Position numbers and translations under genes: made by a program
Source of the DNA: Hyalella azteca
Lineage: Eukaryota > Arthropoda > Malacostraca > Amphipoda > Hyalellidae
DNA length: 64,000 nt
NCBI RefSeq assembly: GCF_000764305.2
Contig: NW_025941275.1
Coordinates: 583,111 to 647,110, forward strand
Direction: 5' to 3'
Shown: positions 48,801-61,500 of the stretch, piece by piece
Numbering within the stretch: position 1 is the first letter of the stretch
Layout: the number at the start of each line of letters is the position of its first letter
Notes under the pieces: generated by a model
What the model saw: the letters and a program-made list of their open reading frames with translations, nothing else
Database searches by the model: none
Told to the model about the DNA's origin: nothing

Positions 48801-51800
48801 ATATAGCCTTAGATGAGGTAGCGACTTACACAAGCGTCATTACTTGTAGATTATGGAGGGGGATTGAGTCACAGGAGTGCCATTAACTACAGATTATGAT
48901 GAGGTAGTTACTCACAGAAGTGTCATTATGAAGTATAAGGAAGTTGAGTGCTGGCAGCAGCTCACTGATGGTCTCCGGAGGAGGGGGAGGATCTTTATTG
49001 CGACAGAGATTAACAATAACCCATGTCACATTTCGAAGAAATCCCAATTGAATTCCTGCAACAGGTTTTAGAAAATTCCTATTAGGCATGCTGGAAATTT
49101 GAAAAATGAAGACTAATTAAAATTATTAAAACCCATTTAAAATTAATAAATTAATATAATAATTTGATAGAATTATTTACTGAACTATATGCAATTTACC
49201 AATTTCATAGGTACTACAGGATTGCAAAGATGGATAATTTTCCATACCACCAAACATTGGCCAAAAGAAATAATCAATTCCGATACATTTGTTAAACAAA
49301 TCAGGATTAACAAAATATTTCTCTCACCTGGTACAATGAAATTTAGTAGAGGCTTCACAATACCCAAGGATATGACATAATCGCGCAACTGTGGTCCATC
49401 TCCTATAATATTTCCTGCAAAGAACAAAAATTTGTGTCAAAATTCAGTAATGATTTAAGATGTATAGATTCATTACTGAATCCTGCATAGATCCATAGAT
49501 GCAGGAAAGAAGTATTAAATCAAGTTGAATTGTTTGATGCACAGAATTCCAAGAAAATGCACAACAAAATCAGTTCAAAGCCTATTTCCTAAGCTTAACT
49601 AAAAGTATTGACTCTGAAATGAAAATTAAAATTTGCTGAATAAATTCATTAGAAGGCCCAGAGGCCTTTTTCTTTGTATATCATTCATGCTCCTGTTCAT
49701 GTTGAAGGTTTGTAGGTATAGAATTGAATACGGTATCTTGGAATTGCTGTAGCAAAGTGATTAAAAAAAATACCTGAGAAATATTTTCAAATCATCAATC
49801 CATAGAATAGTGATAAAATCATTATCATGATGTTTGCATAGGAACTGACCAAGAGCCCATACTGCCTGCTCACAGACATTGTGCGAAGGAGATGTAAGGA
49901 GTTTGAGAAAGAGAGGCACAGCGCCGGATGCAACCACAGCTTTTGTTTGAGAACCTGTGCCTGATGCAATATTTGTCAAAGCCCATGCAGCCTCAAACTG
50001 TAAAGAACTGCAAAAATATATAAACTAAAATTAGAAACAAATATTAATATTTGACTATGAATCAAATTTCTTACAAAAATACAATTTTGTAAAAACAATT
50101 CTTAACCAAACTCAAATTAAATTGTATGAAACACACTTTGAAACAGGGTGATTGAAAGAATATTAATGTACACATAAACAATCGAAATGATAATTTAAAA
50201 TCTCATTTAACTCTAGCAATTTTCTTAAATGGAACTTAGCACAGAACGAAGATAAGTATTTCAGTATATATACATATATAGGTATATATCTTCAGTATTG
50301 ACTCACTTATTTTCAGAATCAAGACATGACACTAAAGTAGGCAGAATTCCAGATTCAATGAGGCTGTCTATGGGAGGGTTTCTGTCTGAAGAAAGTAGTT
50401 TCCTAGCAGCCTGCACTGCTGCAAGCTTCACTTCAGAATCAGGGCTTTGCGCGTCACTCACTAATGAGGCCAGTCTTTCTGCTGTCAAGAACTTCTCACA
50501 TTCTCCATCATCAACTGAAAAAAAAAGGATCAGAGCATTCTAATAGTTATTTTAAATTATAACCAATATTATTATAGACAAATAACAAATTTATAATACA
50601 TTTATGTTACCTAGTCTTAATAGGAAAGCGTAATGCAATTTATAATCTTAATTATATAGGTACCTACATCATCATAGATGGCCTAAAAATTATGAATATT
50701 TTTGCCCAGTGACCATCAAGTATGATTTAGTACCTATACTGTAGCAAACACTTGTACACAAATATTTTGAAGACAGAAATCTAAATTATCTTTATTAATA
50801 TGAAAAAAAAAACTTCCTAATCTAGTCACAAGGCCTAGGCTTTTATATTTTACTAGTAAATCCCATTTGAAACATTTATAAATATTTCTAAAAAAATTTC
50901 ATCTATTTACATTCATAAGACAAATAATTTGTACCTATTTGAAAATTGATGAAATAGGTGGATATACAAATAGAGAGGAAATTTCCATATCATTGAAGAG
51001 GACAATTTTAGTTGCAAATTAATATTTACTCAAGAAAAGATAATTATCACAGTCAAAACTAAAAAATATTCCAGAACAATTTTCCAATCAATTTAATTTA
51101 GAAATTGACTTATAATATAGCTCACCTTCATCAGATCCAACTGGGACATTTCTTCTTTTTTGAAGTGTTTCATCTCGTTTATTTTTTCGCAGTTCAACAG
51201 TAACTTCTGTTCTTCTCCTCCTCATTTCCTGAAAAATATTCCAAAAATTAGGCCTTTGAGTGCCACTGTTAATAAAGTCGCAAATGAAATTCCACAAATA
51301 CTTTTTCAATAAAAGAAAAATTCTGCTGGTTCAATTCTGATTTACGCCTTATGGCAGTAATAAATTAACATATAAAATTTATTACCAAGATTTATTTCTT
51401 CTAACATTTTTGAAAGTGACAGTGTTCCAACTTCCAAATAACTTCTCAAGTACCAGGTACTAAAACTGAAGCAAAGAGTTAAAAGTTATTCATGCATTTG
51501 GACAGTTTGTTTACTAAAGATTAGTAACTATTTCCTTAGCACTTGGTAGTTTGTTGCCATACGTGTAATAATTTGCAGTCTTAACATGATTCTTTCTTGA
51601 CAATAGGGTGGAATTCTAGAAATGGTGGTTCACTTATAAAAAAGCTTTCCACTCAAGGTGGAATGCTTTCCCTAGATACAGTGCTCTGCCAGGTGAGTGA
51701 GGCTGAGTTGACATGACCACAACAATAAGAGCATCATAAGTAACATTTGTCATTTTGGACTTGGAAGTTTTAGGAGGAAGCTTTGTAATGGACTTGAGCC

Positions 51801-52554
51801 TATAAACTATAACTATAAGAAAAACATTTTTGTATCATTCACTTGTAGGTTCTCCATTGTGAATACTGAGCAGAAGTTTTCTAACATGGAGGGAAAAATG
51901 ATTGTTTCTTTGATGATTTTTAATAATGTTTAATATTATTGGGTTATTCAGATTTTTCATTAAAGAAATTATGAAAATTCTATAGCCACATGTCAAATTG
52001 CCATATTACCCAGATTTACAGTCATTTTGTCAAATTCACAGGCAGCCTCTGCCCAAATTTCAAGCTAGCCTAGCATTGAGCCATAGACTCCAGAATGGCT
52101 TATTTTCCAGAATAGCTAGCCTACCATGCCATTTACAACCTCATGGTGTGATGAAGTTGGTGTCTTCAACATATGTTGTTTCAACTTGTTTGTGCCATGC
52201 TTCACTTTACAGCATGGGCATGCTTGATTCAGCTTGAAATGTCAAATTTATAATGTATGCAAAATGTGTTTTTGGAGCAGGAAAGCATCAGTTCAGTAGA
52301 AAGTAAGATTTTTCCTATCTTGCAGAGTTCCAGGGACCATTTCACTGTAGGCCTAAATCATAAATGAGCTAGGTTACTAGGTACCAGATTTATATCCAAC
52401 AACTGAACAACATGACTAACAGTAACAAGACAAAAACATACAAAATTACCAGCTAAAATTTATCGATTTCATTTATACTCACATCTTGATCTTTCCCTTT
52501 GTTTTTAAATACACCCATTCTTGTTTTGTTGGGATCATCTTTTAATCTCTCCAT
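45896..52554 (-). CDS. KPNA4: importin subunit alpha-3 (karyopherin alpha, KPNA3/KPNA4 type), complete
   Basis: Twelve - strand exons: 52554-52483, 51228-51126, 50514-50307, 50007-49850, 49414-49328, 49055-48916, 48578-48453, 48350-48216, 47631-47455, 46829-46667, 46310-46219 and 45991-45896 (stop 45898-45896). All junctions are GT/AG with matching phase, giving 518 aa; family members are about 515-521 aa. The protein is the cytosolic adaptor that binds nuclear localisation signals and hands cargo to importin-beta. Residues about 12-55 form the importin-beta-binding domain ([17 protein letters not shown], then [16 protein letters not shown]). Residues about 59-487 are armadillo repeats with the paired Trp/Asn cargo-binding positions (WALTNIA, WALGNIIG, WVIVNLC, WALSYLT, WFLSNIM, WAISNLT). 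An acidic tail ends GGFRF, like the FNF/FQF ends of relatives. It resembles arthropod Kap-alpha3 more than alpha-1 or alpha-2. The ATG at 52554 fits the family N-terminus, although the frame stays open upstream. Confidence 0.97.
48772..48930 (-). repeat. about 45-bp tandem repeat containing the importin-alpha exon 6 donor site
   Basis: The end of exon 6 and its donor (ACACTTCT|GTGAGT, boundary 48916) are repeated downstream in the intron, with donor-like boundaries near 48873 (GTGACT), 48830 (GTAAGT) and 48783 (GTGAGT). The flanks TCATTA and GAGGTAG are repeated too. Confidence 0.85.
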
Positions 52555-55145
52555 TGTTCGTTTAACATAAACAGCAGTTCTGTTAGGCGTGAGCTGATAA
52601 TTTGTAATTTTTGTTGCAAGTTGCAACTGTTGCGGGTTTCCCGTAGCCCTACTGTCACAATTCGCCCATCCGCGAATATTACATCCGTTCCGCGAATTGA
52701 TGGAATACAATTGAAAGTCATTTTTCTTTATAACTAAAAAGAAGTGAACTATATTTTTTGGACATCAATAGTGAAACACATATATCTATGCTCAAAGCAA
52801 ATTTTTTAGGGCATCTGTATCCTAAATGAGTTGCGAAAAATTGTTTTAATTTGACATGATGGATGGAACTATGGTGGCCTAAAAAAACGGGCAAGTCAGC
52901 TGCCAAAGGCCTTCAACCCAATATACACAATTATATTTATCAGTTCCGGTAGCGAAAAAATTCCATTTTCCTTTTTTGCGCATTTTACAAAATGAAATAC
53001 CAACAACGTAAATTTTACCCGGACAACGCAATTGAAAAAACTAAATCGCGGAATTTGTCCGGATAATAAGACCACCTGGCAGCCGTGGTTTAAATCGTCG
53101 GTCGTCTTGGGTGTCCAATTTCAGAACGGCGCTAAATCATCAGCCAAATTCCCATCACCACAGGTGCGCGTTGGAGACCAGCAATGTCCAATTTTTCTAA
53201 ATTTCGTACCTCTGTCTGATTCAATGAATAAGAATGCTATTGGACATTGTTGCCTATAAAATCTGGTATTAGAAGCTCTTGGAGCCGGGAGTTCACAAAT
53301 ATTATAATAATCTTAAAAATGGAATCCGAAGATCGACAGAAACTATCCTGATTCTTGATGTGGTCTTTATTATGACCAACTGATTTGCGCTAAGAACTCA
53401 AGCATTTTATGATTCACCGACCACCATCATTTTTAATAAGCTTCATATCGACGAACATGGTTGAACACAAATCCTCAACTTTGTCAAACCTTGCAGACAG
53501 GCACATTTCTTAAACGATTAGCACGGTAACATGGAAATGATCAGACCTCATAGGAGTTAGTTAGTTTAGTGGCCACATGTTTACTAGCGCTTCAGCTATT
53601 TAGCTATCTCGCACCGAAAGTCATGTGGAACATCACTAAAGAGGTGGAAGGTCTCAATTATCAAAAGTTTCTCAAATCAAAAATAGGTCATCACCCACAA
53701 GGGGTGGAAGGTCTCAGATGTCCAGCCCGCTGAAACTGGCTCGAAAGAAGCAGCGTTAGCATCTCAAAGAGACGAAGTGACAAGGAGGGACAGGTGAAAA
53801 GCTACAGAAACGAAGACACTCGAACAAGAGGTCGTTTACACGGGACGTCGGCCACCCGCACGAGAGAGACGGAGAAGGGAAATGTAAAGAATCCTACCTA
53901 CATAATAACTTAACCCCAAACCTGAGACCTGCAGTCAGACACCGCGAGCTCAGCGGTGGGGTGCTCAAGAACAATCCCCTAGGAGCGCGAGATCCCATTG
54001 GACTTCGGACGAGCACAGACACGAGTTAGAAGTCCTCCCTGAGGGGAGATCTCATAGGATACGTGAAATATTTCGTAAAATATCTCTTGGCTTAATCGAT
54101 TGCCGCGTGGACAATATTGGCTATTAAATGCTATCATCAACATAACAATGAGCAGGATAATAGCATAATAAGGTGTAAAAACTCATTGGTATGTAACTAA
54201 AATTTCGAAAGATAAAAAAATTAGGAAAGATTTATCAATTTGTACTATGCGATACAGAGATCGAACAGAACAGCATCAAAAACATAGGAGATAGCGAAAA
54301 GATTTTAAAATAACGTACCACGCCAGGAAAAAAACTTAGAAATTATAAGTCGAAATTTAGAATCGTGAAGCTAAAAAAGTAGACAAGGTAATTATTATCC
54401 AACAGTCGGAAGAAAAATCAATTGAGGGCTTTAGCAGTCTCGTTGGCTGGCACTGCACGCCTATATGATACAATGATGATAATTTACACGAGATTTGGGT
54501 CGACGAGCAGAGATAGGGATTTTCCGAATGAAACTGGTAACTCCGTCACAATGCAGAATTTGCCATGAATCAATTAGCGTTTATGTACAAGCGACGCTTC
54601 TAGAAAAAAAAATACTTGGGAGACTTGACAGAATCGTTGTTACTTTTCTGATACAGCCAACCGTGCATCTCAAAATCGTCTGAACTGAAGTGTGGACGTT
54701 ATTATACATACTTAATATATACAAATATACCTACGCACCAAGAAAAGAGAACGCAAAATTTCAGGTTTGTAATATTAAAGATAAATTTTTTTAAAGTTGT
54801 AATGCATACATAGCCTTAACAGTCAGAAAACAAAGTGAAATTGACAGACAGCACTGGACAAGATGATAAAACGGTAAAGATATTCCAGAAATATACGATT
54901 AATTATAAGATACTAATGATATTTTTCGGGATTTTCTTTTTTGAAGTTGGCTTAAAACCTCATTTTGAACAACGATTTTTTATTCTTTTCATCTCTCATT
55001 GGAAAAGTATGCAACTCCAAAGGGCTTACTTGCCTCGTTTGAGTAGCGTAGCTGGATCTCATGCACTAAACTCGGTCCTTTGCCCACAAGCAAGTTTCTA
55101 AATTGCAAAGGTAGTCCACTGACTATTGCGCTCACGACGTTCGTG
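52555..55145. other. intergenic stretch between KANSL3 3' end and importin-alpha 5' end
   Basis: Must hold the importin-alpha promoter and 5' UTR (the side near 52.6-53.0 kb) and the KANSL3 polyadenylation site. No conserved coding exon was recognised. The 53.6-54.1 kb part is less AT-rich than its surroundings but shows no ORF of note. Confidence 0.5.
54979..54984 (-). promoter_or_regulatory. possible polyadenylation signal of the KANSL3 homologue
   Basis: An AATAAA hexamer on the - strand lies about 590 bp after the stop codon. If used, the 3' UTR would contain the whole tandem array at 55146-55580. Motif only. Confidence 0.4.
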
Positions 55146-55580
55146 TCAATCATGCATACCGCGTTCAGAATATCCCCACAGTAAGTTACAACACCGTTCA
55201 GAATATCCCCAGTAAGTTACTGAACACCGTTCAGAATATCCCCACAGTAAGTTACAACACCGTTCAGAATATCCCCAGTAAGTTACTGAATACCGCTCAG
55301 AATATCCCCAGTAAGTTACTGAATACCGCTCAGAATATTCCCAGTAAGTTACTAAATACCGCTCAGAATATTCCCAGTAAGTTACTAAATACTGCTCAGA
55401 ATATCCCCAGCAAGCCACTGAATACCGCGTTTAGAATATTTCCAATACTGTAAACCCCTGAATACCGCTCAGAATATCCCCAGTAAGACACTGAATACCG
55501 CTCAGAATATCCCCAGTAAGACAATGAATACCGCGCTCAGAATATCCCCAGTACGCCATTAAATATCGCGCTCAGGACGA
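55146..55580 (-). repeat. about 33-bp minisatellite starting at the KANSL3 stop codon
   Basis: About a dozen units of 31-33 bp built on CTGAGCGGTATTC and CTTACTGGGGATATT (gene strand). The first unit includes the stop codon: the TGA at 55574-55572 is the TGA of the repeated word CTGAGCG. An open frame runs through the units on the same strand but is a by-product of the period. Confidence 0.92.
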
Positions 55581-58500
55581 CCGCTTCTTTCCACTCCTGA
55601 GATGTGCTGCAGTCTTTTCGAAAGGTATGATGCTGAGGCGCGCACTCGACCGCTTTTGAATCTTGCCAGACGAGTTTTGCTTGGCACCACGCGTAACTTT
55701 CCGACCAGCAGACGTCTTCGACGATGCACTTGCGCTAGCCGATTCATCTTTGGTCCCAAAAACAGCTAGTTTAATCCCAGAACGGTCTTGTGGACCTTCG
55801 CACAAAGGATCATCTTTGTTCTGTTCGGGCAAAACGAATTTCTTGTGCGTTGGTGATTTCGCGTCGTCAGATGCGAGGGAGTCAGTACATTCAACTGGAT
55901 CGGATGAAGATTTATTCAATACATCAGAACCATCCTGAACTTGTGCAGCAACTTTTTGACAAGAAGTCTCATCCGATCCAGAAGGACTTTCAACAAGTAT
56001 CGGCGCATCAGTTGACTTTGCGTTTGCTCGTTCAGTAGAATGAAAAACATTATCATCCTCACCCGTTCCTGAAACTCGCGCAGATTTAAGATTATGCACA
56101 GCTGTTGAGGCATCTATGAGTAGGTCACAAGTAATCGTGGTCGACGAACTTGTAACGATGGGAAGGCTGGCAGGTGGTCTTTTCAGTTCAAGTTCGCTCG
56201 CTTCATCTGATTTAAGCGTATTAGTTGAAGCCACAACATCGTGAAGGGAAACTTTAGTAGGTATTTGACCTGCATTTTGCTTGATTTTCTTCGTAATAGA
56301 TCCTGGTGATAGGAGAGATGCATGGAGCTTCCCAGGTGATTCTTCAACGCTCGATGCCCCAGCACTAGAAACTGACGACTTGCGCTTCTCCCTACTTGCA
56401 GCAACCATTATTTGGCCCCTGGTAGGCAATGCACTAGGATCGTTAATCAAAATTTTTACCGGGACTTTCGCGTCAGATTCTGCTTGGCTCGCAGGCGAAA
56501 AAGAAACTTGCTTATTAGTAGGCGTACTGCTGTCGATCTTCCCAAGCATAGAATCAGAACTCATAGCACGGAGAGTTAATTTGTCCGGTTTGGCAATGTG
56601 AACTTTGTTGCTAATAGTGCATTGTTTTGGACGAAACGCTTCGTTAGCAGACACAACGCGCACAGTAGGGCTGCGAATACGATGGGACCCACGAGTCTCA
56701 TTGACGTTCGATGAATCTTTCACAGAATCCAAAGTAGTATCCAGTTCCGCGATGTTTCTTGTCCTTTTTTCGACTTCTTCCGATTTATTAGAAGTAGCTA
56801 CAAATTCCGCAAATGTGTCCCTGTTGGTCTTTTGACGGCTTTGGGAAGAGACCGAATTGTGAGCAGGTTGGGCAGCTTCAGACGCACCAACAGTCATCAA
56901 GGAAGGAGAAGTTAATGTTACCATAGATGCTGACACTAACATCATTACAGGATCTTTTGCGTTGATGCTTGACGAGATTTGAGTGGGAGGCTTTGAGTCA
57001 ACTTGGGCAGGTGCGGAGCTTGAAGATGTTCCTTGCGCGGGCGGCACTGGAGTGATGGGGCTTGCACTGGAAGAAGCGATAGTTATTTTGTTAGTGTTCA
57101 GTATAGAGTGTTGTCCGGATGTCAACTTAAGAGAAGCCGTCGTAGGACGCACAGTCAGTTTAGTGATGTTCTTCCCATCGATAGTACCCAACGATGAGCG
57201 TCCAGGTCTTAGGATGGTTGTGCCCTTGCCGGGCTGCGTCGACACGATGATCTGAGATTGTGTTCCAGGTGGACAAATCGAAAATTTTGAAGAACTCGTT
57301 GAAGATGATAGAATTTTTATCTGAGAACAACTTGACTTAGATAAGGTGATTTTACTTTTATCCTTGAGAGGAAAAGTACTTGTCTGAACAGATAAACCAG
57401 ATGAGCTCTCACCAACAATTTCTACGTCACTTGAGCTATCCGATTCGTGGCTACCTTTCTTAAAATTTGGCTTACAGTTGACCAAGATCAACTTCTGCTG
57501 AGCAATGGTTGATCCAGCCGTACTTGATATATGATCTGTGCTTGAAGATTCAACAACAGCAGGCAAGTTAACTTGCATGGGAGAATCAAGGTTTCCCATT
57601 GCAGGCGACGATTGCAGAAGGTAGGATGACGAAGAGGCGTCATTTGTCTCATTTACAGCAGCTATGGCCCCACCAGTCACAGAAGCCTCCCCCGAAGTAG
57701 ACGCTATTGTTACCTTATTTGTTGGGAAAATACCACTTGACTGGGCATCACTGCCCATCACGGGGGACTGAAGTGTGGAAGATGCTGGAGATGTCTGTTC
57801 TTTTTCTTTACTGATGCTTCTAACTTCTTTCCGGCAATGAAGTTTGTTAGTGTCGATTTTAGGTACTTCTTCTAGGGAAACTTCGATGAATTGACCCGCA
57901 TCCAAGTTTTCATTAATTTGGTTCTCGTCACCATCTTTATTCGTATCTGCACCAGCCTCATAATTGTGTTCAGCACTTGCGAGATTATTTGTTTCTAGGG
58001 AGAACTCAGCATCCTGGTTCTGCGTCAATTTTTGGCTTATTTCGGAAGCTGCAGAAGCCAATAGATCGAGCTTTTCGGTCGAGGAGGAAGAAGAGTCAAG
58101 AGGCAAAATACTATCTTGAGGATTAAGCATTACAGGTGGAATAACAATCGAAGATGGAACAGGCTCGAGGCTTGATGTTTGTGTCTGTGGAGAAATGTTA
58201 GCCAGGACGGATACAGACGGCGCCGGAGTGAGAGTAGATTCAGAAGCAGCGACTGTTACAGCCAAAGTAAGAGAAGCGCCGGCAGCCGAACTATGCGCTG
58301 CACTTCCCAAAATGAGTGACGGCGTCGGAGAAGAAACGGTCATCATTCCGCTCAAGGATCCTTGTACTGTCATCTCACTTTGGACACTGGGTTTTAATAT
58401 TTGAAACGTGCCTATGGTCTCAGGCGAAGCTACTTTAGCTACGATGTTCTGCTTCTTCACGACCAAGGGCTTATAATAAAATTGCGAAGGCTTCTGAGAA

Positions 58501-61500
58501 GACACCATTATCTTAGTATGACTAGACTGGGGATTGTCAGCAACCTTGAGCACTTGCTGAGACTTTTGTGGCAAAATCTTTATGGTTTGTTCCGAGACTT
58601 TCGGCAGTCCGAGAAGAAGTTGCTTGACCCCAACAGGTGTCTGAGTCTGGGATTTGTTAATGTTCTTGCTTGTATCAATGCAGACAACGGTCGACGGGCT
58701 AGGGCTTGTGCAAGTACTTGCATCCATCGTAAGAGGTAAAGATAAAGCAACTGAAGTGGCAGCTTTCGATCCAGACACAGGCACGGTAGTGAAGGCGATA
58801 TTGCTGTTGCTTTTTGCAGCTCCCGTGGATGATGCGATAATTGAAGCCGAGATGGCATCTGCGGTACTGTTTGTGCCTGCACCGACAGTGATTAGGTTCC
58901 GTTGAGTGGGTCCCGACCCTCTACCAACACCAGCAGCAAGGGTGCGTGCTTGAACGATACCCCCTCTTGTCATGGACCCTCTAACTCCACCTCTGGTTGT
59001 GACGAACCTGGCTCCTGATAAAATGCTAGGGACACTCTGAAGCATGCCGCTAACCACAGAATCTGCCGAACTTATGCTTACGCGACCACCTCGCAGAGTG
59101 CCAATGATCTGTGGGACAAGATGGCTTTGAGATTCCATGGCACCTGTCTGGTTAGCAATTGAAGTTGATCCCCCTTTCTGAGTGGCAACGAAACTAGTCA
59201 CAGGCTTCTGAGCAGCAATGAGGGCTTTTTGAACAGAGGTAGGCGAGGGCAAAACTTTCGTCCCAGTGATAAAAGTAGAGCTTGAAGATTTTGGACTTGA
59301 AACAAAGGTGGCATTAGGCTTTTGATTGGCAAAGAGGGAGGGTAAGGATTTTTGGTTGGTAAGTATAACAGGAGCAGTCAAGCGCGGCGAAGAATAAGCC
59401 AATGTGGGGCGGATCAGCTTCTTTATGGGAGCCAAGGACGAGACAACAGAAGGCGAAGAAGATACGATCAACGATGGCATGTTGGATGATGCAGAGGAGA
59501 GAGTGTTCGGCAAAATAATTCTGTTGTTGGACAGTACCCCACCAACCGAAGTCTGGAATATAATTGGTTTCTTGTTGATTGGAGTACAGAGAGCAGAACT
59601 TGCACCCGAATTCTTCCTACGATCGCCAACACTGCTCATAATGCTTGGAATGCTCTTGCGTTTGTCAGCCAGCGACCCACTGCTTAAGCCCATAACACTT
59701 GCTAGTGTGAGGTCACTACCTCCAATTTTGGCTGTGGAAGAAATGCTCCCAATGCTACCAACGACAAAGGCAGAAGTTACAGACGACAAAGATCCTTGAG
59801 GATGCAGCACATAATGTACTTGATGCGGTTGCTGACTGGTATCTACAATCTCAAACGCTTGGGAAGTGAGGGCTTGTGGAGTGAGGCTCCTTACAACGTT
59901 GCAAGTGGAAACTGTTGTAATTTTGCTAGGCACATGAACTTCAGGCGGCGACTGAGGAGTGATGGAAGCAACGGCCGCCAGCAGCTGGGCTTCGCTTTTG
60001 GCCGCTAATGCCACTTGCTCTTTGATGGACTTGGCGGACTGTTCCTTCACGAGACCAGTTCTTGCGTTAAGTTTGTTAGACGATTGCGGTGACAGTAACA
60101 TGACTTCACTGTCAGGGACGGATGATGAAGACGTGCTGACGTATGGAGGACGACCAGGTAACGTGCCCCTGGCTATACCACGACCTGACAGCGCCGAGAG
60201 ACGGCGACCTGCGTGAACACAAATTAATTAAGCTTAAAAAAACACGAGACATTTTTGCGAACAATGGATGCAAAATCTAATGATTCATTTAATACATGTG
60301 GACTGATACATTCCTTCATTTGATGCATATGGACTACAGATAAAATCATTTGATACGCATTGAGTGAGCCGTGCAGAGTCTTGAGAGAGTCGTACATGGC
60401 TTTGACTGAGCCGTACAAAGGTTTGAATGATCCTTTAGAGGTACTGATTGTGCAGCATGAGGCTTTGAGTCAAGCGAGGCCATAGGTTAGCCTCTAAGAG
60501 GCCTAGTCAATACAACGTGCCAGAACGAGCGCCAAGAACCACGAACCAGCAGACTTGAGGTGCGCCTGTGCAGCGACCCCCACGCCGCCCCCCAAGGCAA
60601 TTAGCTGCCCCGGCAGGGGGGCACGAGAGCCCCGTCCTCGACCGCGACCTGCGCGGCGCCCCCGACGCCCCGCGCTGCCCCGCACACCTGCTGCCCCTGC
60701 AGCACCAGAACCGCTCCACACGCTCTCCTGAAGGAGGTAGCATGTTAGGCTAGCTGTGGTAGGATGTTAGGCTCGCTGTGGTAGGATGTTAGGCTTGCTG
60801 TGGTAACATGTTAGGCTTGCTGTGTTAGCATGTTAGGCTTGCTGTGGTAGCATGTTAGGCTTGCTGTAGTAGGATGTTAGGCTAGCTGTGGTGGCATGTT
60901 AGGATTGCTGTGGTGGCATGTTAGGCTTGCTGTGGTAGCATGTTAGGCTAGCTGTGGTGGCATGTTAGGGTTGCTGTGGTGGCATGTTAGGCTTGCTGTA
61001 GTAGCATGTTAGGCTTGCTGTGGTAGGATGTTAGGCTTGCTATGGTAGGATGTTAGGCTTGCTGTAGTAGCATGTTAGGCTTGCTGTGGTAGGATGTTAG
61101 GCTTGCTATGGTAGGATGTTAGGCTTGCTGTGGTAGCATGTTAGGCTTGATGTGGTAGCATGTTAGGCTTGCTGTGATTGCATGTCATAAGGAGATTGCT
61201 GAGGTAGCAGAAGAGAAGGTTCATGTGATAGCCTCCGACTGCCAGCAGTCTCACCTCGCGCTGAGGAAAGACAGCAGGCGAGCTGGGCTGGTGTGGAGAC
61301 GCTGTGACTGATGAGGAGCAATGGAAAGCGCTGCTTGCATTGCTGACCAAAGCCTGTTGATAAGAAGCATGAGAACATTGAGAAGCGACTGGTTGCCGGC
61401 TCTAAAGTAGAAACCAAGCCTCAATAATTACATATTTTTGCATTGCTGACCAAAGCCTGTTGATAAAAAGCATGAGAAGCGACTGGTTGCTGGCTCTAAA

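Noticed and set aside
55146..55418. - strand ORF with repeated YSERY-VTYWGYSER units
   Set aside because: Translation of the 33-bp minisatellite after the KANSL3 stop; period divisible by three explains the open frame.
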